Source of the DNA: Neckera pumila
Lineage: Eukaryota; Streptophyta; Bryopsida; Hypnales; Neckeraceae
Direction: 5' to 3'
Assembly (NCBI GenBank): GCA_963969595.1
Contig: OZ018409.1
Location: 31,633,282 to 31,697,281 of the forward strand
Length of the DNA: 64,000 nucleotides
Shown: in pieces, positions 1-10,713 of the stretch
How positions within the stretch are numbered: position 1 is the stretch's first letter
Layout of the letters: every line of letters begins with the position of its first letter
Notes under the pieces: generated by a model
What the model was told of the DNA's origin: nothing
Database searches by the model: none
The model's input: only the letters and a program-made list of their open reading frames with translations
Program-made: the position numbers and the translations under genes

Positions 1-654
1 GCATTGTATGGATGAAAAGTTCATTTGTTCATCCAAAAAAGTGTACATTCATCAAAAATAGATCCTGATACTATCCCAAGATTTTGTAGAGATTTTGCAA
101 TTTCATCCACTCGAAAAAAGGAAGGATGTTTCACTAAATATTTCCCATGAAAAATTTTGCATCTCTTTTTTATTAGCAAAAAATCACTCAAAAGAGAAAA
201 GAAAAGAAAAAAATACCCAATGGCAAGACATTTTTTTACTTACTCTTTGAAAAAAGTGCCAAGATGGTGATCACTTCAAAATTGGGTGAAGCATGGTTTC
301 CTCTAGTCACCCATCTTTTGGACCGTCCAAGTGACCACTCTTCAATTCTATTCATGCACTTTTTTCATCCAAATTTGGTGACTTCATTCACACTTTCAAT
401 AGAGATGGAAAATTCCTGGTGACAAAAGACGACTTTTTATTTGGCAAAAAGTAGAGACTTCTTATAATCTGGCCCTCATGCATGGATGCATGCATACATA
501 GTACCCCCCAAAGAAAAGGTTGAATCCCAGTAGTGTATCCCCTTTGTGATGACCATGCGTGAAATTTACTGGGGGTTTTTTCTTCGTAAAACAACATCAT
601 CAACCACAACAACAAAACAAATTCATTGTGGAAATCACCGCATCAATACCCGCT
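1..654. other. AT-rich non-coding sequence, nothing recognised
   Basis: No coding frame, RNA gene or clear element boundary was recognised. The first part has repeated gatgaa/catcca words of the kind also seen near 2.1 kb and 46.1 kb, which suggests dispersed repeat debris. Confidence 0.5.
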
Positions 655-937
655 CTTTTACGTAAACCACTCCTAGGATTCCTCCCGTTCATTTTGCGGG
701 GTGGTTCTTGACTGCAATCCACGATTACTTGGATAAAACTGCGTAATCGAGCATTACGGGTTTTTCATCCGGTTCCAACTCTCATCCTCAATTTCTCATC
801 CTTTCCTGCTCGTGATTGACATCGGGCAACGCCTTCATCGTCGGGGATTGCAGGAAAAAATAGCACCTCCTCATTGGGCTCCGCCTTCCTCGTCAGCACT
901 TTTTTTCCTGCAATCCCCTCCTCCTCGAGCATTGCCC
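655..937 (+). repeat. Hairpin-rich dispersed repeat, copy 1
   Basis: This segment matches, in reverse orientation, the stretch 14467-14754, from the shared start GTAAACCACTCCT to the shared end GCATTGCCCT. It contains two stem-loops. The first is around 714-760 (arms CGATTAC and GTAATCG). The second is at 845-916, with a perfect 16-bp stem (GATTGCAGGAAAAAA-type arm) around a CTCC/TCGTC-rich loop. The arms differ from those of the other copy but pair within each copy. The right side is cut by the TA-flanked element at 940-1606, after which the repeat appears to resume (TACAAAGG at 1608). The class of repeat is unknown. Confidence 0.7.
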
Positions 938-939
938 TA

Positions 940-1606
940 AGGTAAACGAACCCATTGTGGTCAGATGACCCATAGTGGACACCTAATGACCCCATGACAG
1001 TTTTTTTGGCCACAATCAATGTCTAACCTGACACCAATGGAGTGATTAGTGACCTCATTAGGAACACTTGCTTTTTCAGTGTAAATCATTGCAAAAAGTC
1101 ACTTTTCATGGCCTTCTACATTAGAAATTATTGTGACCACTTTAGGTGATTAAGAAGAGCATAATAGATACAATTTTTGTTGGTTATGGGATAGACTACT
1201 AACTCTTTTGGACAGATCACTTCAAAATTCCGTAACAAATTCCTACTTTGTTTGAAAAATACAATTTCGATTGCTCTCACTATTGCTCACACTTGTCTTC
1301 CTATGGGAAAAAATTTGAAAACTTTAACCCTTAAACGCCAGGCTGGTGGCCGTGGAAATCACCCTTTTGCAAAACCGTGGGAATAATTGGCTTAAAAAAA
1401 TGAAAAAGTATTCATTGGAAGTTGAACTACTGGAAAGGACCTTCCTTTTCACAACAAAATTTGGAGGATGAATAGTTGCATTTCTGTCCTACACAAGAGA
1501 TTCTCTTGTCATTCATCGGACGCAGAATGACCGCCTCGACGTTCAAGGGTTAAGCAATGGCATGATGGTAGACTCCAAAGTTTGACCACAATGGGTTCGT
1601 TTACCT
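940..1606. mobile_element. TA-flanked TIR element (Tc1/mariner-like, non-autonomous)
   Basis: The ends are inverted repeats of about 25 bp: AGGTAAACGAACCCATTGTG at the left and its complement ending GGTTCGTTTACCT at the right. The element is flanked on both sides by TA, the target duplication of the Tc1/mariner superfamily. No transposase frame is present, and the 222-bp TTAA element at 1328-1549 is nested inside it. Without that insertion it would be about 440 bp. The empty site GCCCTATACAAAG is supported by the matching uninterrupted sequence GCCCTGTACCAAAG in the inverted copy near 14.47 kb. Confidence 0.8.
1328..1549 (+). mobile_element. TTAA-flanked MITE, family C, copy 1
   Basis: The 222-bp element is flanked by TTAA at 1324-1327 and 1550-1553, with ends CCCTTAAACG and GTTCAAGGG. 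It is recognisably the same as the interrupted copies at 2544-3706 and about 3704-4646, and as copies near 25.9-26.2 kb and 37.6-37.8 kb (reverse). It has an internal TTAA (GGCTTAAAAAA), which is the site used by nested insertions in the other copies. It is too short to code for anything. TTAA targeting suggests piggyBac-type mobilisation. Confidence 0.75.
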
Positions 1607-1608
1607 TA

Positions 1609-2539
1609 TACAAAGGAGTCTCTGAGCTACAGTAGTGAGCTCAGCTGGAAGAGATAGAATCAATCCACATGAAAAACTTGACCCTCCTGCATTAGCTTAT
1701 GACAAAACCGTCAAAAATTACATTTTGGATGTCATAAAGGCTCCCCCCAACTGAACCAGAGTATCCGATCCCAACCACAGAGGCATCATTTGAGAGCGGA
1801 AGCCCCCTCTCTCTCTCCCTCCCGCCAGGTGTAGTCCAGTAGCCTGCACATGGCCAGCACTGGTCCACCCATTGATTGTGTCCCTGGCCAGGAATGGAGA
1901 GGCGACAAGAACAGGGGACTCAATCATGGCTCTCCACAACTACCCTCCGTCCCTCCGCCTGCCCTGCCCTGCCACAGACAGACAATGAACGCCCGGGGGA
2001 TGTCATAAAACTTATATAACAACAACAAACAAGAGCATCACCAATATCAGGGCTTTTTTTGGGGGGGGGGTGGTTCTGAAAAAAAATCTGGCTAAAAAAG
2101 GTTATAAAAAATGCCAAAAAATTTGGATGAAATTGCCAGACAACTTTGAAATTGAAAAAAAATATTAGATGAAATCGCCTAATTGTGGATGAAAACCATA
2201 CTATACATCCAATAAGTGGATGAATGTTGCAATTTGGAGCACCACTGTAACATTTTATATCGCCACTATGGCACTTTTTCAAAAATAAAATAAAAAAACT
2301 GATCACGATTGGGGTGCCATGGCCATGCCTGGTTTCTTCTTCTTATTATTATTATGATGCCAATCTTGCCTTGGCTCCCCTTGCATGACAATATCTTCGG
2401 CTGAGGACTTGGATGTCGGTCAAATCAATCAGTTGGATCTCAAATAGGTGGTGGTTCCAGTTGTCTTCAATAGGATTTTTGGGAATTCACCAATACGAGA
2501 GTAGTTGTTGTGAGAAGATTCAGAAGTATACTTTAATCT
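1609..2539. other. Non-coding sequence, mixed composition
   Basis: No gene was recognised. It includes a CT-rich stretch near 1800-1835 and a poly-G run at 2058-2070. A segment at about 2030-2330 has loosely inverted ends (GCATCACCAAT and the complement of ATTGGGGTGCC) that may be an old MITE, but the match is too weak to call. Confidence 0.5.
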
Positions 2540-2543
2540 TTAA

Positions 2544-3706
2544 CCCTTAAAGGACGAAGGGATGACCTTGGAAAATCATCCTTTTTCATTATCATGTGAC
2601 ATCATCTACATTAACCCGTAAATGTATCTGACTATGTTTTCACCAAAAATGCTCCAAAAACTGCCATTTCTAATACAAGTACCAAATTTTAGGAAAAAAA
2701 CGTTTTCGGACACATGTAACCGTAAGATCTTGTAGTGCACTGGTTTTGAGAAGACATAGAAAAAATTTCAGAATTTTTCACTATGTAGATTGCAAGATAT
2801 TAGTGTTTGAATTGAGAAAAATCCTTTTTTTGTCTCTGCAAAAATCCTAGCAGTTGTACTTCACAAGGTTACATTTGTATGATGAAAAAATGTCCAAAAT
2901 GGTGGTTACTCTTTGGATTCATTTTTGGAGTGAAGTTGTCTATATGCTTGAAAAATTTAAGATTATTTGGAATTGTAGAACATACAGGAAAAAAATAGTA
3001 AGTAGAAATAAATAGAGAATGATTCTAAACACTAAATTATTAAGAATTTAATTATGGAATCGAAAAATGCCAATCACAATGGTTGTAATGTTGTACTAAA
3101 CAATCTACACCTAGTGTTTTATTTTTTTCAAAAATATTGAAAATTGAGTTAAATAAAGGACTTCAAAGTTTATTTTAGAATAGAGATTCCATAACTACCC
3201 GCAAACTAAAACTCCTCATAATTTTCATCTCATTAATCAAGATGGAATGATTCAAAGCAATCCATGTATATATAAATCTAAAGAACCAATTTCAAATTTT
3301 TATTTTTCTTAAAAAGTGATTTTTTAAGAATTTTTTGAGTTGCCCGATGAGCATTGAAAATCACACATCATACAATAACTTTTTAACCATGCAGTCAAAA
3401 GTTATGAAAACTGTTGGGCCTTAAAGCTACTCCTCGAGAAAATGTAGTGTGAAAATTTCAAAGAAAATAAATTTAAACTCCATTCACAGTGAGCTGCCTA
3501 AAATCACTATGTTGCCAAAAAACGGTGTTTGGATATTTAGGGTTTAAAAAATCCAAAAGTATTTATTAGAAGTCAAGCTACTATAGAAGATCTCCCCTTT
3601 TCACAACAAATTATGAGGATAAATAGTTGCACTTTTGTCCTATACAATTCGATTCTTTGTCATCCATCAACCACAAAATGGCCTCCTCGTCATTTGAAGG
3701 TCACCC
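2544..3706 (+). mobile_element. TTAA-flanked MITE, family C, copy 2 (interrupted)
   Basis: The left part (2544-2610, after TTAA 2540-2543) and right part (3548-3706) together match the family C copy at 1328-1549. Between them lies a family A element with its own TTAA pair, inserted at the internal TTAA of family C. The right end runs directly into a third family C copy without a clear TTAA, as if two copies had recombined head to tail. Confidence 0.7.
2615..3543 (+). mobile_element. TTAA-flanked element, family A, copy 1 (929 bp)
   Basis: The element lies between TTAA at 2611-2614 and TTAA at 3544-3547, and has ends CCCGTAAATG and TATTTAGGG. Its interior shares landmarks with all family A copies: CAAAAACTGCCATTTCTAAT near the left end, ACATGTAACCGTAAGATCTT, a TTTCAGAATTTTTCAC stretch, TTGGGCCTTAAAGCTACTCC, and a GTTGCCAAAAAACG stretch near the right end. 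There is no open frame of useful length, so it is non-autonomous. The terminal sequence and TTAA target are typical of piggyBac-type elements. Confidence 0.8.
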
Positions 3707-4646
3707 CCGGAGATCATCCTTTTCCATTATTGTATGAATCACTGGCTTAACCCCTAAACAATGGACCCATGACCATTGATTTTCAAACCTCACTGCCCAT
3801 CATTCAATTTGCTACCATTTTGCAAGAAGAATATACATGGAAAATTTTATACTTATTTTTCAGAGATAAAATTACATTTCTTCTGTATTTGACAAAAAAA
3901 TTAGATTTTTTTGGTGGAAAATTGATTTTTTTGAGAATTTTTGAAGAAAATGTGAAGAAGAATCACATCAAATAGAAAATTATTTCAAAAAATATGAAAA
4001 TTTCACCATGTGGTTGTTTTTTACAATGACAAACACTATGGTGTAAACTCAATTTCCGTATCATTCTATATAAAGAAAATAATAGACATTGCAAATACAC
4101 CCAAAGTTCAAATTGCAATAAAATATTCAATATTTGGAACATTTTCAAAATTCAAATTGGAGTAGAAATTAGAGTATATGACCTTCATTTTGTTAGTTAG
4201 ATTCAAACTCAAAAATACCATTTTTGTGGAGAACTTTCAAATTTAGAGGAAGGAACAACAACTTTTCAAAATACACAAAAATAGCATATTCTGTGATCCG
4301 TTTTTTTACTAACTTCTCATTTATGTGTAGACAAACACTTGCAAGTCTACAAATTCAATTGAATATTCTTCAGAACCCACCATGAAAGGTCAACAAGAAA
4401 AATATGGATGAAAAGTGCTTTTGAAGTCTTTCTATCCTACAGTGTTGTCATCTGAACGCCATAGAATGGCGCTCCCGGCGCTCTAGGGTTAAGAAATAGC
4501 AAAAGCACTTGTTAGAAGTCAAACTATTATAGAAGACCTCCCCTTTTTACAATTAAGTTCCGAGGATGAATAATTGTACTTCTATCCTGTACAAGAGGTT
4601 CCTTGTCATTCATCGGCCACCAAATGGCCGCCTCAACGTTTAAAGG
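3704..4646 (+). mobile_element. TTAA-flanked MITE, family C, copy 3 (interrupted)
   Basis: The left part (about 3704-3746) and right part (4493-4646, followed by TTAA 4647-4650) match family C. The element is split at the same internal TTAA as copy 2, this time by a different, 738-bp element. Its left terminus is fused to the right end of copy 2. Confidence 0.65.
3751..4488 (+). mobile_element. TTAA-flanked element, family D, copy 1 (738 bp)
   Basis: It lies between TTAA 3747-3750 and TTAA 4489-4492, and has ends CCCCTAAACA and GCGCTCTAGGG. Apart from the ends, its interior is unlike family A and B. A decayed relative is present around 31.62-32.31 kb (shared GAGAATTTTTGAAGAAAATG-like and AAATTCAAATTGGAGTAGA-like stretches). 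It has no transposase frame. Confidence 0.7.
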
Positions 4647-4650
4647 TTAA

Positions 4651-5676
4651 AAAGAAAGAAAAAGAAGACGTTCATTTGTAGAGGGGAAAAAAAAACTTTA
4701 TAATAACAAGCAAAATTATAGTTTAATGTTGTGGCAATGATTAGGTGATTTATGTAATAATTATAACTATCAATTGTTTAAAATAGACGGTTTGTCATCT
4801 TCATTAGGGATTATAGAAATTCCAATATGGTAGTACTCCGCGTAGTTGTTATGAGAAGATTTAATAGTATGTATTATAATAACAAGCAAAATTATGGTTT
4901 AATATTGGTACATAAGATAAATTCTCAAAAAGAATTTAAATGATTTATTATTTTCTTAAATCTTAATCAAAATTATTAGTGAATTTTCTTTTATACAAGC
5001 CAAAAAAAATTCAAGATTCTTTAAAAAGTGGAATGATTTGAAGCTTTCCACCTATATATAAATCTAAAAAACAATTTTAAATTTTTGTTCCTTAAAAAAT
5101 TTATTCTTTTAGATGATTAGGTTGAAAAAAAAAACTACATATTTTGAAATAGTTTTTTTTATTGCATAGTCAAAAATCACAAAAAAATGTTGCACCTTAA
5201 AGCTATTCCTCAACCATACATTGTATAAAAATTTTAAAGAACAAAAAATAGAAATTCCATTCTTGGTGAGCTGCCCAAAACTTTTATGTTTTAAAAAAAG
5301 TTGTTGTTTGGTCCTTAATGCACTAGAAATTGGCAATTCTTGACAATGTTTGCCTAAATCATGTATCAATCCTTTAGAAATTAAACAAAGCTAATGAATT
5401 TGTTTAAATTTTCAAATTGTTCAAATCCAATAGAATCTCCATTGTACAAAGCTAACTTATCTTTCTAGATTTCAAACTTTCAATCTTTTTATATAATAAT
5501 TTTGAGATCATTGAGATTTGTTTTATCTTGCAAAACTTGCAAACATTGTCAAGAGTGATGCTTTATAATTTAAATTTTCTTAGAACAATATTGAGAGGAC
5601 ACCAAATTTCTCCTAAAATTTTGATATCATTATAAATCTTGATATTGTGTGGTGTGAATGAGGCAATGTAGAGCTA
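4651..5676. other. AT-rich non-coding sequence with family A-like debris
   Basis: No gene was recognised. The stretch 4980-5300 resembles the right half of family A elements (ttaaagctattcctc near 5208, gagctgcccaaaac near 5270, ttgtttggtccttaa near 5308), so it is probably an old, decayed copy. Confidence 0.5.
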
Positions 5677-6003
5677 AGGTAGGAGGTTCTAAAAGCGCTC
5701 AGGCTCTAAAATGGACCACCTTCTGAAATGCATACAATTTGTACATGTTGCATTTTCATAGCCTTCAACAATGTACCGGCAATGTACATTTTAGAAGGTA
5801 AGACATTTTAGAGCCCTATGCCATTTCAACTTCAAAATTTTATAACTAATCCCACAAAACTCCAAAAATTATGAAATGACTTGGGTTAGATGTCAATTCC
5901 ACTTGTTTTTCAAGGAAAGTTTACTGAAAAATATTTCAAGATGTTTCACCTCCCCAAAATTCAGTTCCAGCCCTTAGATGGTCTATTTATGGACCTCCTA
6001 CCT
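5677..6003 (+). mobile_element. TA-flanked MITE, family E, copy 1 (327 bp)
   Basis: The terminal inverted repeats are AGGTAGGAGGTTC at the left and its complement GGACCTCCTACCT at the right, flanked by TA on both sides. Relatives lie at about 8958-9268 and at 24035-24310. All share an interior with ATGAAATGACTTGGGTTAGA. It is non-coding and most likely a Tc1/mariner-type MITE. Confidence 0.75.
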
Positions 6004-6019
6004 TACTACTAGATCCCAA

Positions 6020-6119
6020 CACAATACCCAGATCATCGGCACAATACCCAGACAGTGGGCACAATACCAAGGCAGTGGGCACGATACCCGGACAGTGAGC
6101 ATGAAACCCGGATCATGGG
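6020..6119 (+). repeat. 20-bp minisatellite, five units
   Basis: There are five head-to-tail units of exactly 20 bp, with consensus cacaatacccagacagtggg. They start immediately downstream of the family E element. The units differ by one to seven bases. Confidence 0.9.
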
Positions 6120-6479
6120 AACTCTCCTGAACTAGGACGGTTGGATTGCCCCCTGAACTAGGAGTGTCCCCCATAACCCTTCTTTCTAAGCTTCTTCTGT
6201 TCTTTCATTTTTTAAATATTTTTCTTCCAAGTACTAATCCATTTTTGAATTCTAAAACAATTTTAAATGTTTTTCTTACCCAAATGAAGGTAGGTACCCT
6301 TTTTCTTTTCTTTTTTAACAAATGGAAAATACCATTGTATTAAAAAGAAACTAGATAACATCAGCCAAGCCAAGGCTGGCAAATGAAGAGGTAAGATAAA
6401 AAAAAGAAAAAAGAGAAAAGCAAAGAGAAAAAAAAGAATTAAAAAAAACCTAAGTGAAAGAACAAATGGTAGGGCCCTC

Positions 6480-7430
6480 CTACTCCAAACAATGGTGGAA
6501 CCACTCCAAAAAGTTAACACAGGAGATTGGGGCCATATACTATCAAAATTGAACCAAATGATATTGTGTTGTTGGGGATATTGCCGAGAATTATTCTGGG
6601 CCTTAAGTTGTGTTGCTTTGCCTAAGTCCAAAAGGACATTCCATAAGTATCTTGTAGGAGAGTTGGGGGCTAGGTGCTCCTTGTCAAAACGGTGTTGTTG
6701 CGAGCGATCCAAATGAGCCACAAGGAAGAGCCTCTAAGTAAAGACCAAATGGTACGGAAGCTAGTGAATTGACGTGGAATAGTAGAACCAAAGATACATT
6801 GAATGGCATTGAACCTGATGTGAGGCCCCAAGATAGGTTGAGATCCTGATATATAGTGGAGAATCGACGGAGCATAGTTCCATACCTCTTGGACTTGCGG
6901 GCAAACGAAAAAACGGTGCATAGGTGTTTCTTCAAGACCTAGTGTGCAATAGTTAAATTGGCACCAATGTCGGGGACAATATGGGCTCTCCATGAGTGAA
7001 CAGCGAAAGCTTTGTGCCAAACAAACCACATAAAAGCTGCGTTCTTAAGAGATCGAGCCTTGTGGCACACATCTTTCCAGTTGGGAGTGAAGGTGGGTGG
7101 AAGATGTCCAACCCAATTTGACATGATGGTGGTTTTGGATTGGGCATTCTGGGTGATAAGAGAGCAACCTACATACATTGAACATTCCATTAGTGATAGA
7201 CCATCACTCCATTACCAAAGTCCTGGGTTGTAGACTGGTCCTTGTGTGATGCCATGAAATACAAAATAAGGGGCTCGGTTATAATTCTTGTAGATCTGCA
7301 TACTTAGACCTTTGTGTGTATCCACAATATTCATCTTCATCATTGTTAGGCGAGGCAAATGAAAGTATCCTAGAGTATCCCTTTTCCTTTTTAGCCTTTG
7401 TCTTCCCCTCATGGCAGCAAGCACGTACAC
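6480..7430 (-). pseudogene. Decayed non-LTR retrotransposon (LINE) ORF2 C-terminal fragment
   Basis: Conceptual translation of the minus strand, followed across frameshifts, gives the region after the reverse transcriptase domain of a plant LINE. A stretch near 7150-6950 (SNWVGHLPPTF... NAAFMWFVWHKAF) is followed at 6950-6900 by GLEETPMHRFFVCPQVQEVW, the zinc-binding pattern of the zf-RVT domain (C, then ET..H.F..C......W). After that come LWLIWIARNN near 6710 and LWNVLLDLGKA near 6630. At least two frameshifts and one stop separate these blocks, so it is dead. A T-rich block on the plus strand at 6296-6317 could be a remnant of the poly-A tail. The rest of ORF2 was not found. Confidence 0.7.
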
Positions 7431-7865
7431 ATTCTCCCAAATATGTCACCTACTTCATCTGCGATCTATCTGGCCTGATCTTTTCCACCGTTTTAATTAT
7501 TCATAGGACGGGGGCATGGAAGGGGAGGGGGGGACATTATTAGCGCCTTCCCTCCCATCCCTTTGTCCTTTTGTTGGCTTTCTGGCCTTTTGTGGCGAGT
7601 AGTCGCACATAATTCATCATCGTGAGTAGTGATGACTAGTAGTAGCCCATGGCCATGTTGCCCCTGTTCTCCATCTTTGGACTTTTCCAGAGGCCCTTTG
7701 GGTTTGCTTTGTATTTTTCTAAAAACCAAAAAAACAAGCAAATAGAATTTGGAAGTTGACAGTTGGGAATGTTGCCTCTTTGCCAATTTCCAGTTTTGGG
7801 GGGCAACAATTTTGTCATGGACATGATACTGTATTCCAAAGTTAGTACTACACAAGTTGGTTAGA
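7431..7865. other. Non-coding, nothing recognised
   Basis: A minus-strand frame of about 158 codons covers 7493-7969, but it has no recognisable motif and overlaps the foldback arm. I regard it as chance. Confidence 0.5.
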
Positions 7866-8115
7866 TATAGTTGTATGACGAGACTCTTGCGGAGGCCATT
7901 TTGCCCCCCTGTTTTACCGTGGGGAAAACGCATAAACGTTTTATTTGCTACGCATAAACATTTCTGCAAATTCTGAGTTCATATTTGCAATCAGAGGCCC
8001 CAAATTAGCTAGGAAAGGTGTTAATAGTTGAACAAAGATTGCACAAAATAGGGGGACCTTTTTTTTACATTCACCCTGGGTTTTACCTCCGCAAGAGGCT
8101 TGTCATACAACTATA
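7866..8115. mobile_element. Foldback element with 30-bp inverted arms
   Basis: The left arm 7866-7895 (TATAGTTGTATGACGAGACT...) and right arm 8086-8115 (...CTTGTCATACAACTATA) are inverted repeats of 30 bp with two mismatches. They enclose about 190 bp of non-coding sequence. A related right end occurs near 16.26-16.31 kb (CCTCCTATAGGCTTGTCACT), showing that the sequence is dispersed. Confidence 0.65.
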
Positions 8116-8602
8116 AGCTCGATCAGGATTGACCCTCTTATTATTGCCCCATGTTTTATCCTTGGAGGAAATACTGGAATTTTTGACTCCCTCCAACCTC
8201 AAATAAATCTTCGGTTTCCAAACATACCTGTCCCAAATTACATTTGAAATTGCTCTCCACAGCTTGGTCGACAACAACAGATACTACTATAGTTCAAACA
8301 CCTTGAAGCAAAAGAATCCACAAATACCATGTTTCTAAGTCTATATAGTAATTCAATCCTTACAAAGTAAATTGAAATGCACCTTGAACCAACCAAAGGT
8401 GATGTATTCAACTTACAACTTTGTAGAACTTGCTACTAACAAATCTCTTGTTGTAATTTCCTGGAGTTGAATCACAGGACATAATTGGAAATGAATACAA
8501 AAAACATCATTAGACTTCCCTGCACTAGGGTTGCTCGGAGAATGATCCAAATTAATAAACTACAAGAAAATGGGGTGTTTTAAGTGAATTTTTAAGTATA
8601 GT

Positions 8603-8734
8603 CCTAGACGTAAGATTAACTAATTGACCTTTAAGGCAAATTTCAGCAAAATTTTACTAAAAATACATGTGTTTCTAGTAAAATTTTGCTGAAAATTGCC
8701 TTTAAAGGTCATTACTTAATACCTTATGTCTAGG
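8603..8734. repeat. Long hairpin (foldback MITE or small-RNA precursor-like)
   Basis: The two halves form a nearly complete stem over 132 nt. The core arms begin GACCTTTAAGGCAAATTTCA and extend about 34 bp with only a few mismatches around a 16-nt loop, and the outer ends are CCTAGACGTAAG and CTTATGTCTAGG. There is no coding content. It could be a foldback MITE or a hairpin small-RNA source. Confidence 0.75.
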
Positions 8735-8957
8735 ACCTTATGTCTTTGAGAAAGTACCTTATTTGAAAAGTATTCAATGCTTCATGGATAAAGCCATTCA
8801 TAGTGTAGATGTTTGTTTTCTAGAATAATCTCCAATGTTATATGACAATGGAATTGGATGCAGGGATGGAAATGAATATTGTATTAGTCTATACCTTACT
8901 TCTCTAAAGATTGTAAAATTCTAAAAACTTTGGCATTGGCTTTTACCAGTGTTCACA

Positions 8958-9268
8958 AAAGTAGGGCTTTAAAAGCATCTCCTTTTTGCAATGTACACTA
9001 TTTGTACATTTAGCTTTCTCATTGCACCAGCAATGTCCAAATCGTGAAAATTCCAGGAGGTGGCCATGCTTCTAGTACTTACCATTACGTTTCAACTTCT
9101 AAAATTCATAACTAATTCTACAAAACTCCAAAAAATATGAAACGACTTGGGTTAGATGTCAATTCCATTTCTCTTTTATGAATTTTGAAAATTTATTGAA
9201 GAAGCCTAACCATCCCAAATTCATTTCCATTTCTTAAAATCGGTGCTTTATGGACCTCCTTCCTACCT
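8958..9268 (+). mobile_element. TA-flanked MITE, family E, copy 2
   Basis: The right end is well kept (GGACCTCCTTCCTACCT, then TA) and the interior shares ACGACTTGGGTTAGATGTCA with copy 1. The left end is eroded (AGTAGGGCTTTAAAAG), so the start is approximate. Confidence 0.6.
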
Positions 9269-10709
9269 TACACTTCCCTTTGCACTGAAACCTTATTAGT
9301 CCCCATTTATCAAGAACCCCATTCCCAGCGCACATCAATCAATCCAACAACTTATGCTCCCTTTCATCATCTACCTGAGTCACCCCACTTTTTTTTAATC
9401 CCAAAACCCAACAATATAGGAGGACATCCTAAAGAAAAAAAGACCAAAAGGCAGGACGTTAAATCCATGCCACAAAGTGGGACCAGCAGGGTAAAAGTTG
9501 TGGTCTCCAAGGTCAAAATAAATAAAATAAATCCTATTTTGTGCCATGTTTAAGATACATTCTAAACCCTTGTAGATGCTATAGTATAGTATCTAATAAG
9601 AGCCGGTCTCTATTGAGACTTGGACCTCCAAGAATCGGAGGCTTGCGTCTAGGAGCCGGAGTATCCAGGCCAAGAATCCAAGACGTTTCCATTGGGAGCT
9701 CAGACCCACACCAACTTTAGCCATAGTAAAAAGTGAGTCGACCACTTTCAGTTTGTTTTTTCTTGAAATAAGCCCCCTTCAGACCAGGGTCAAGGCCCTC
9801 CAGCTCTGCAAAGCCGATTTGCAAGGGCTGGAGCTGGAGGTCCGATTCAGAATTCCAGCTCGATGGAGAGCTCAATGGAGAGCGCCTAGACCTCCCGGTC
9901 CTCGAGGTCCAGGAGTCCAATGGCAACAGGCTCTAATTGGGGTCTTTGATTGCAAATACAAATTCAAAATTTGCAAATTTTATCATATGCGGCAAAAGTC
10001 AATTTGATCAAATACCCTCATCCAAACTGCCAAAAGTCTTTCATTTGTTTCAAGAAAAAAAAAAAAAAAAAAAAGTCCAAAAGTCCAAAACCCATAGAAA
10101 ACAATCTTCAAATTTCATTTTTCTCCTTTTTAAGAAAGTTGTTGGTAAGAAAATCCTACTGTAGTTTCAAAGATACCGTATCATATCATGATTTGTAGAT
10201 TATGTGCTCATGATGAGTGTCATTTTTAGCAAACGGAACACTAGATTCTATTGCAAGAAGAAGAAGACTTTTTAATACTTTTTTCATTGTCCATCCAACC
10301 TGCCTTTTGTTTCTTTTTCCAATTTAGAAACAAAACTGAGTGGACTGAGTGGACACGCCATTTGAAAAGGATTTTTTCTCCTTCTTAAAATAAAATAAAA
10401 TAAAATAAAACAAAATAAAATAAAACAAAATTTAGACGGATTCAATTGATGAGTGTGGTCTTCTAGTACCAGCTGGAACGACAGAATGGTCATTCGCTGG
10501 TTCTCATTGGTTTCATGATGTGCCGGTAATGAGGAAGCCATTGGGGAAATTCGGACTTTCGGAGTTGGGGAGATGGATAAATTTAACCTAATCTAACCAA
10601 TGGAGGGGCTTTGGAAGAATGTTCTTATTTTACTATTTTTAGTGTGGGAGCATCCCAACGCCGGCACGGCCAACAGGCTCAACACGGTGCGTGGCCGGGC
10701 CCGGCCATT
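9269..10709. other. Non-coding with dispersed and simple repeats
   Basis: No gene was recognised. At 9950-9990 a sequence (GATTGCAAATACAAATTC, then AAAATTTGCAAATTTTATCA) recurs near 16.10, 17.51 and 53.41 kb, so it is a dispersed repeat. An AAAAT-type microsatellite lies at 10386-10432 and a poly-A tract at 10055-10074. Confidence 0.5.
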
Positions 10710-10713
10710 TTAA

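Noticed and set aside
2030..2330. Possible hAT-type MITE with GCATCACCAAT ends
   Set aside because: The inverted similarity is short and imperfect, and no target duplication is visible.
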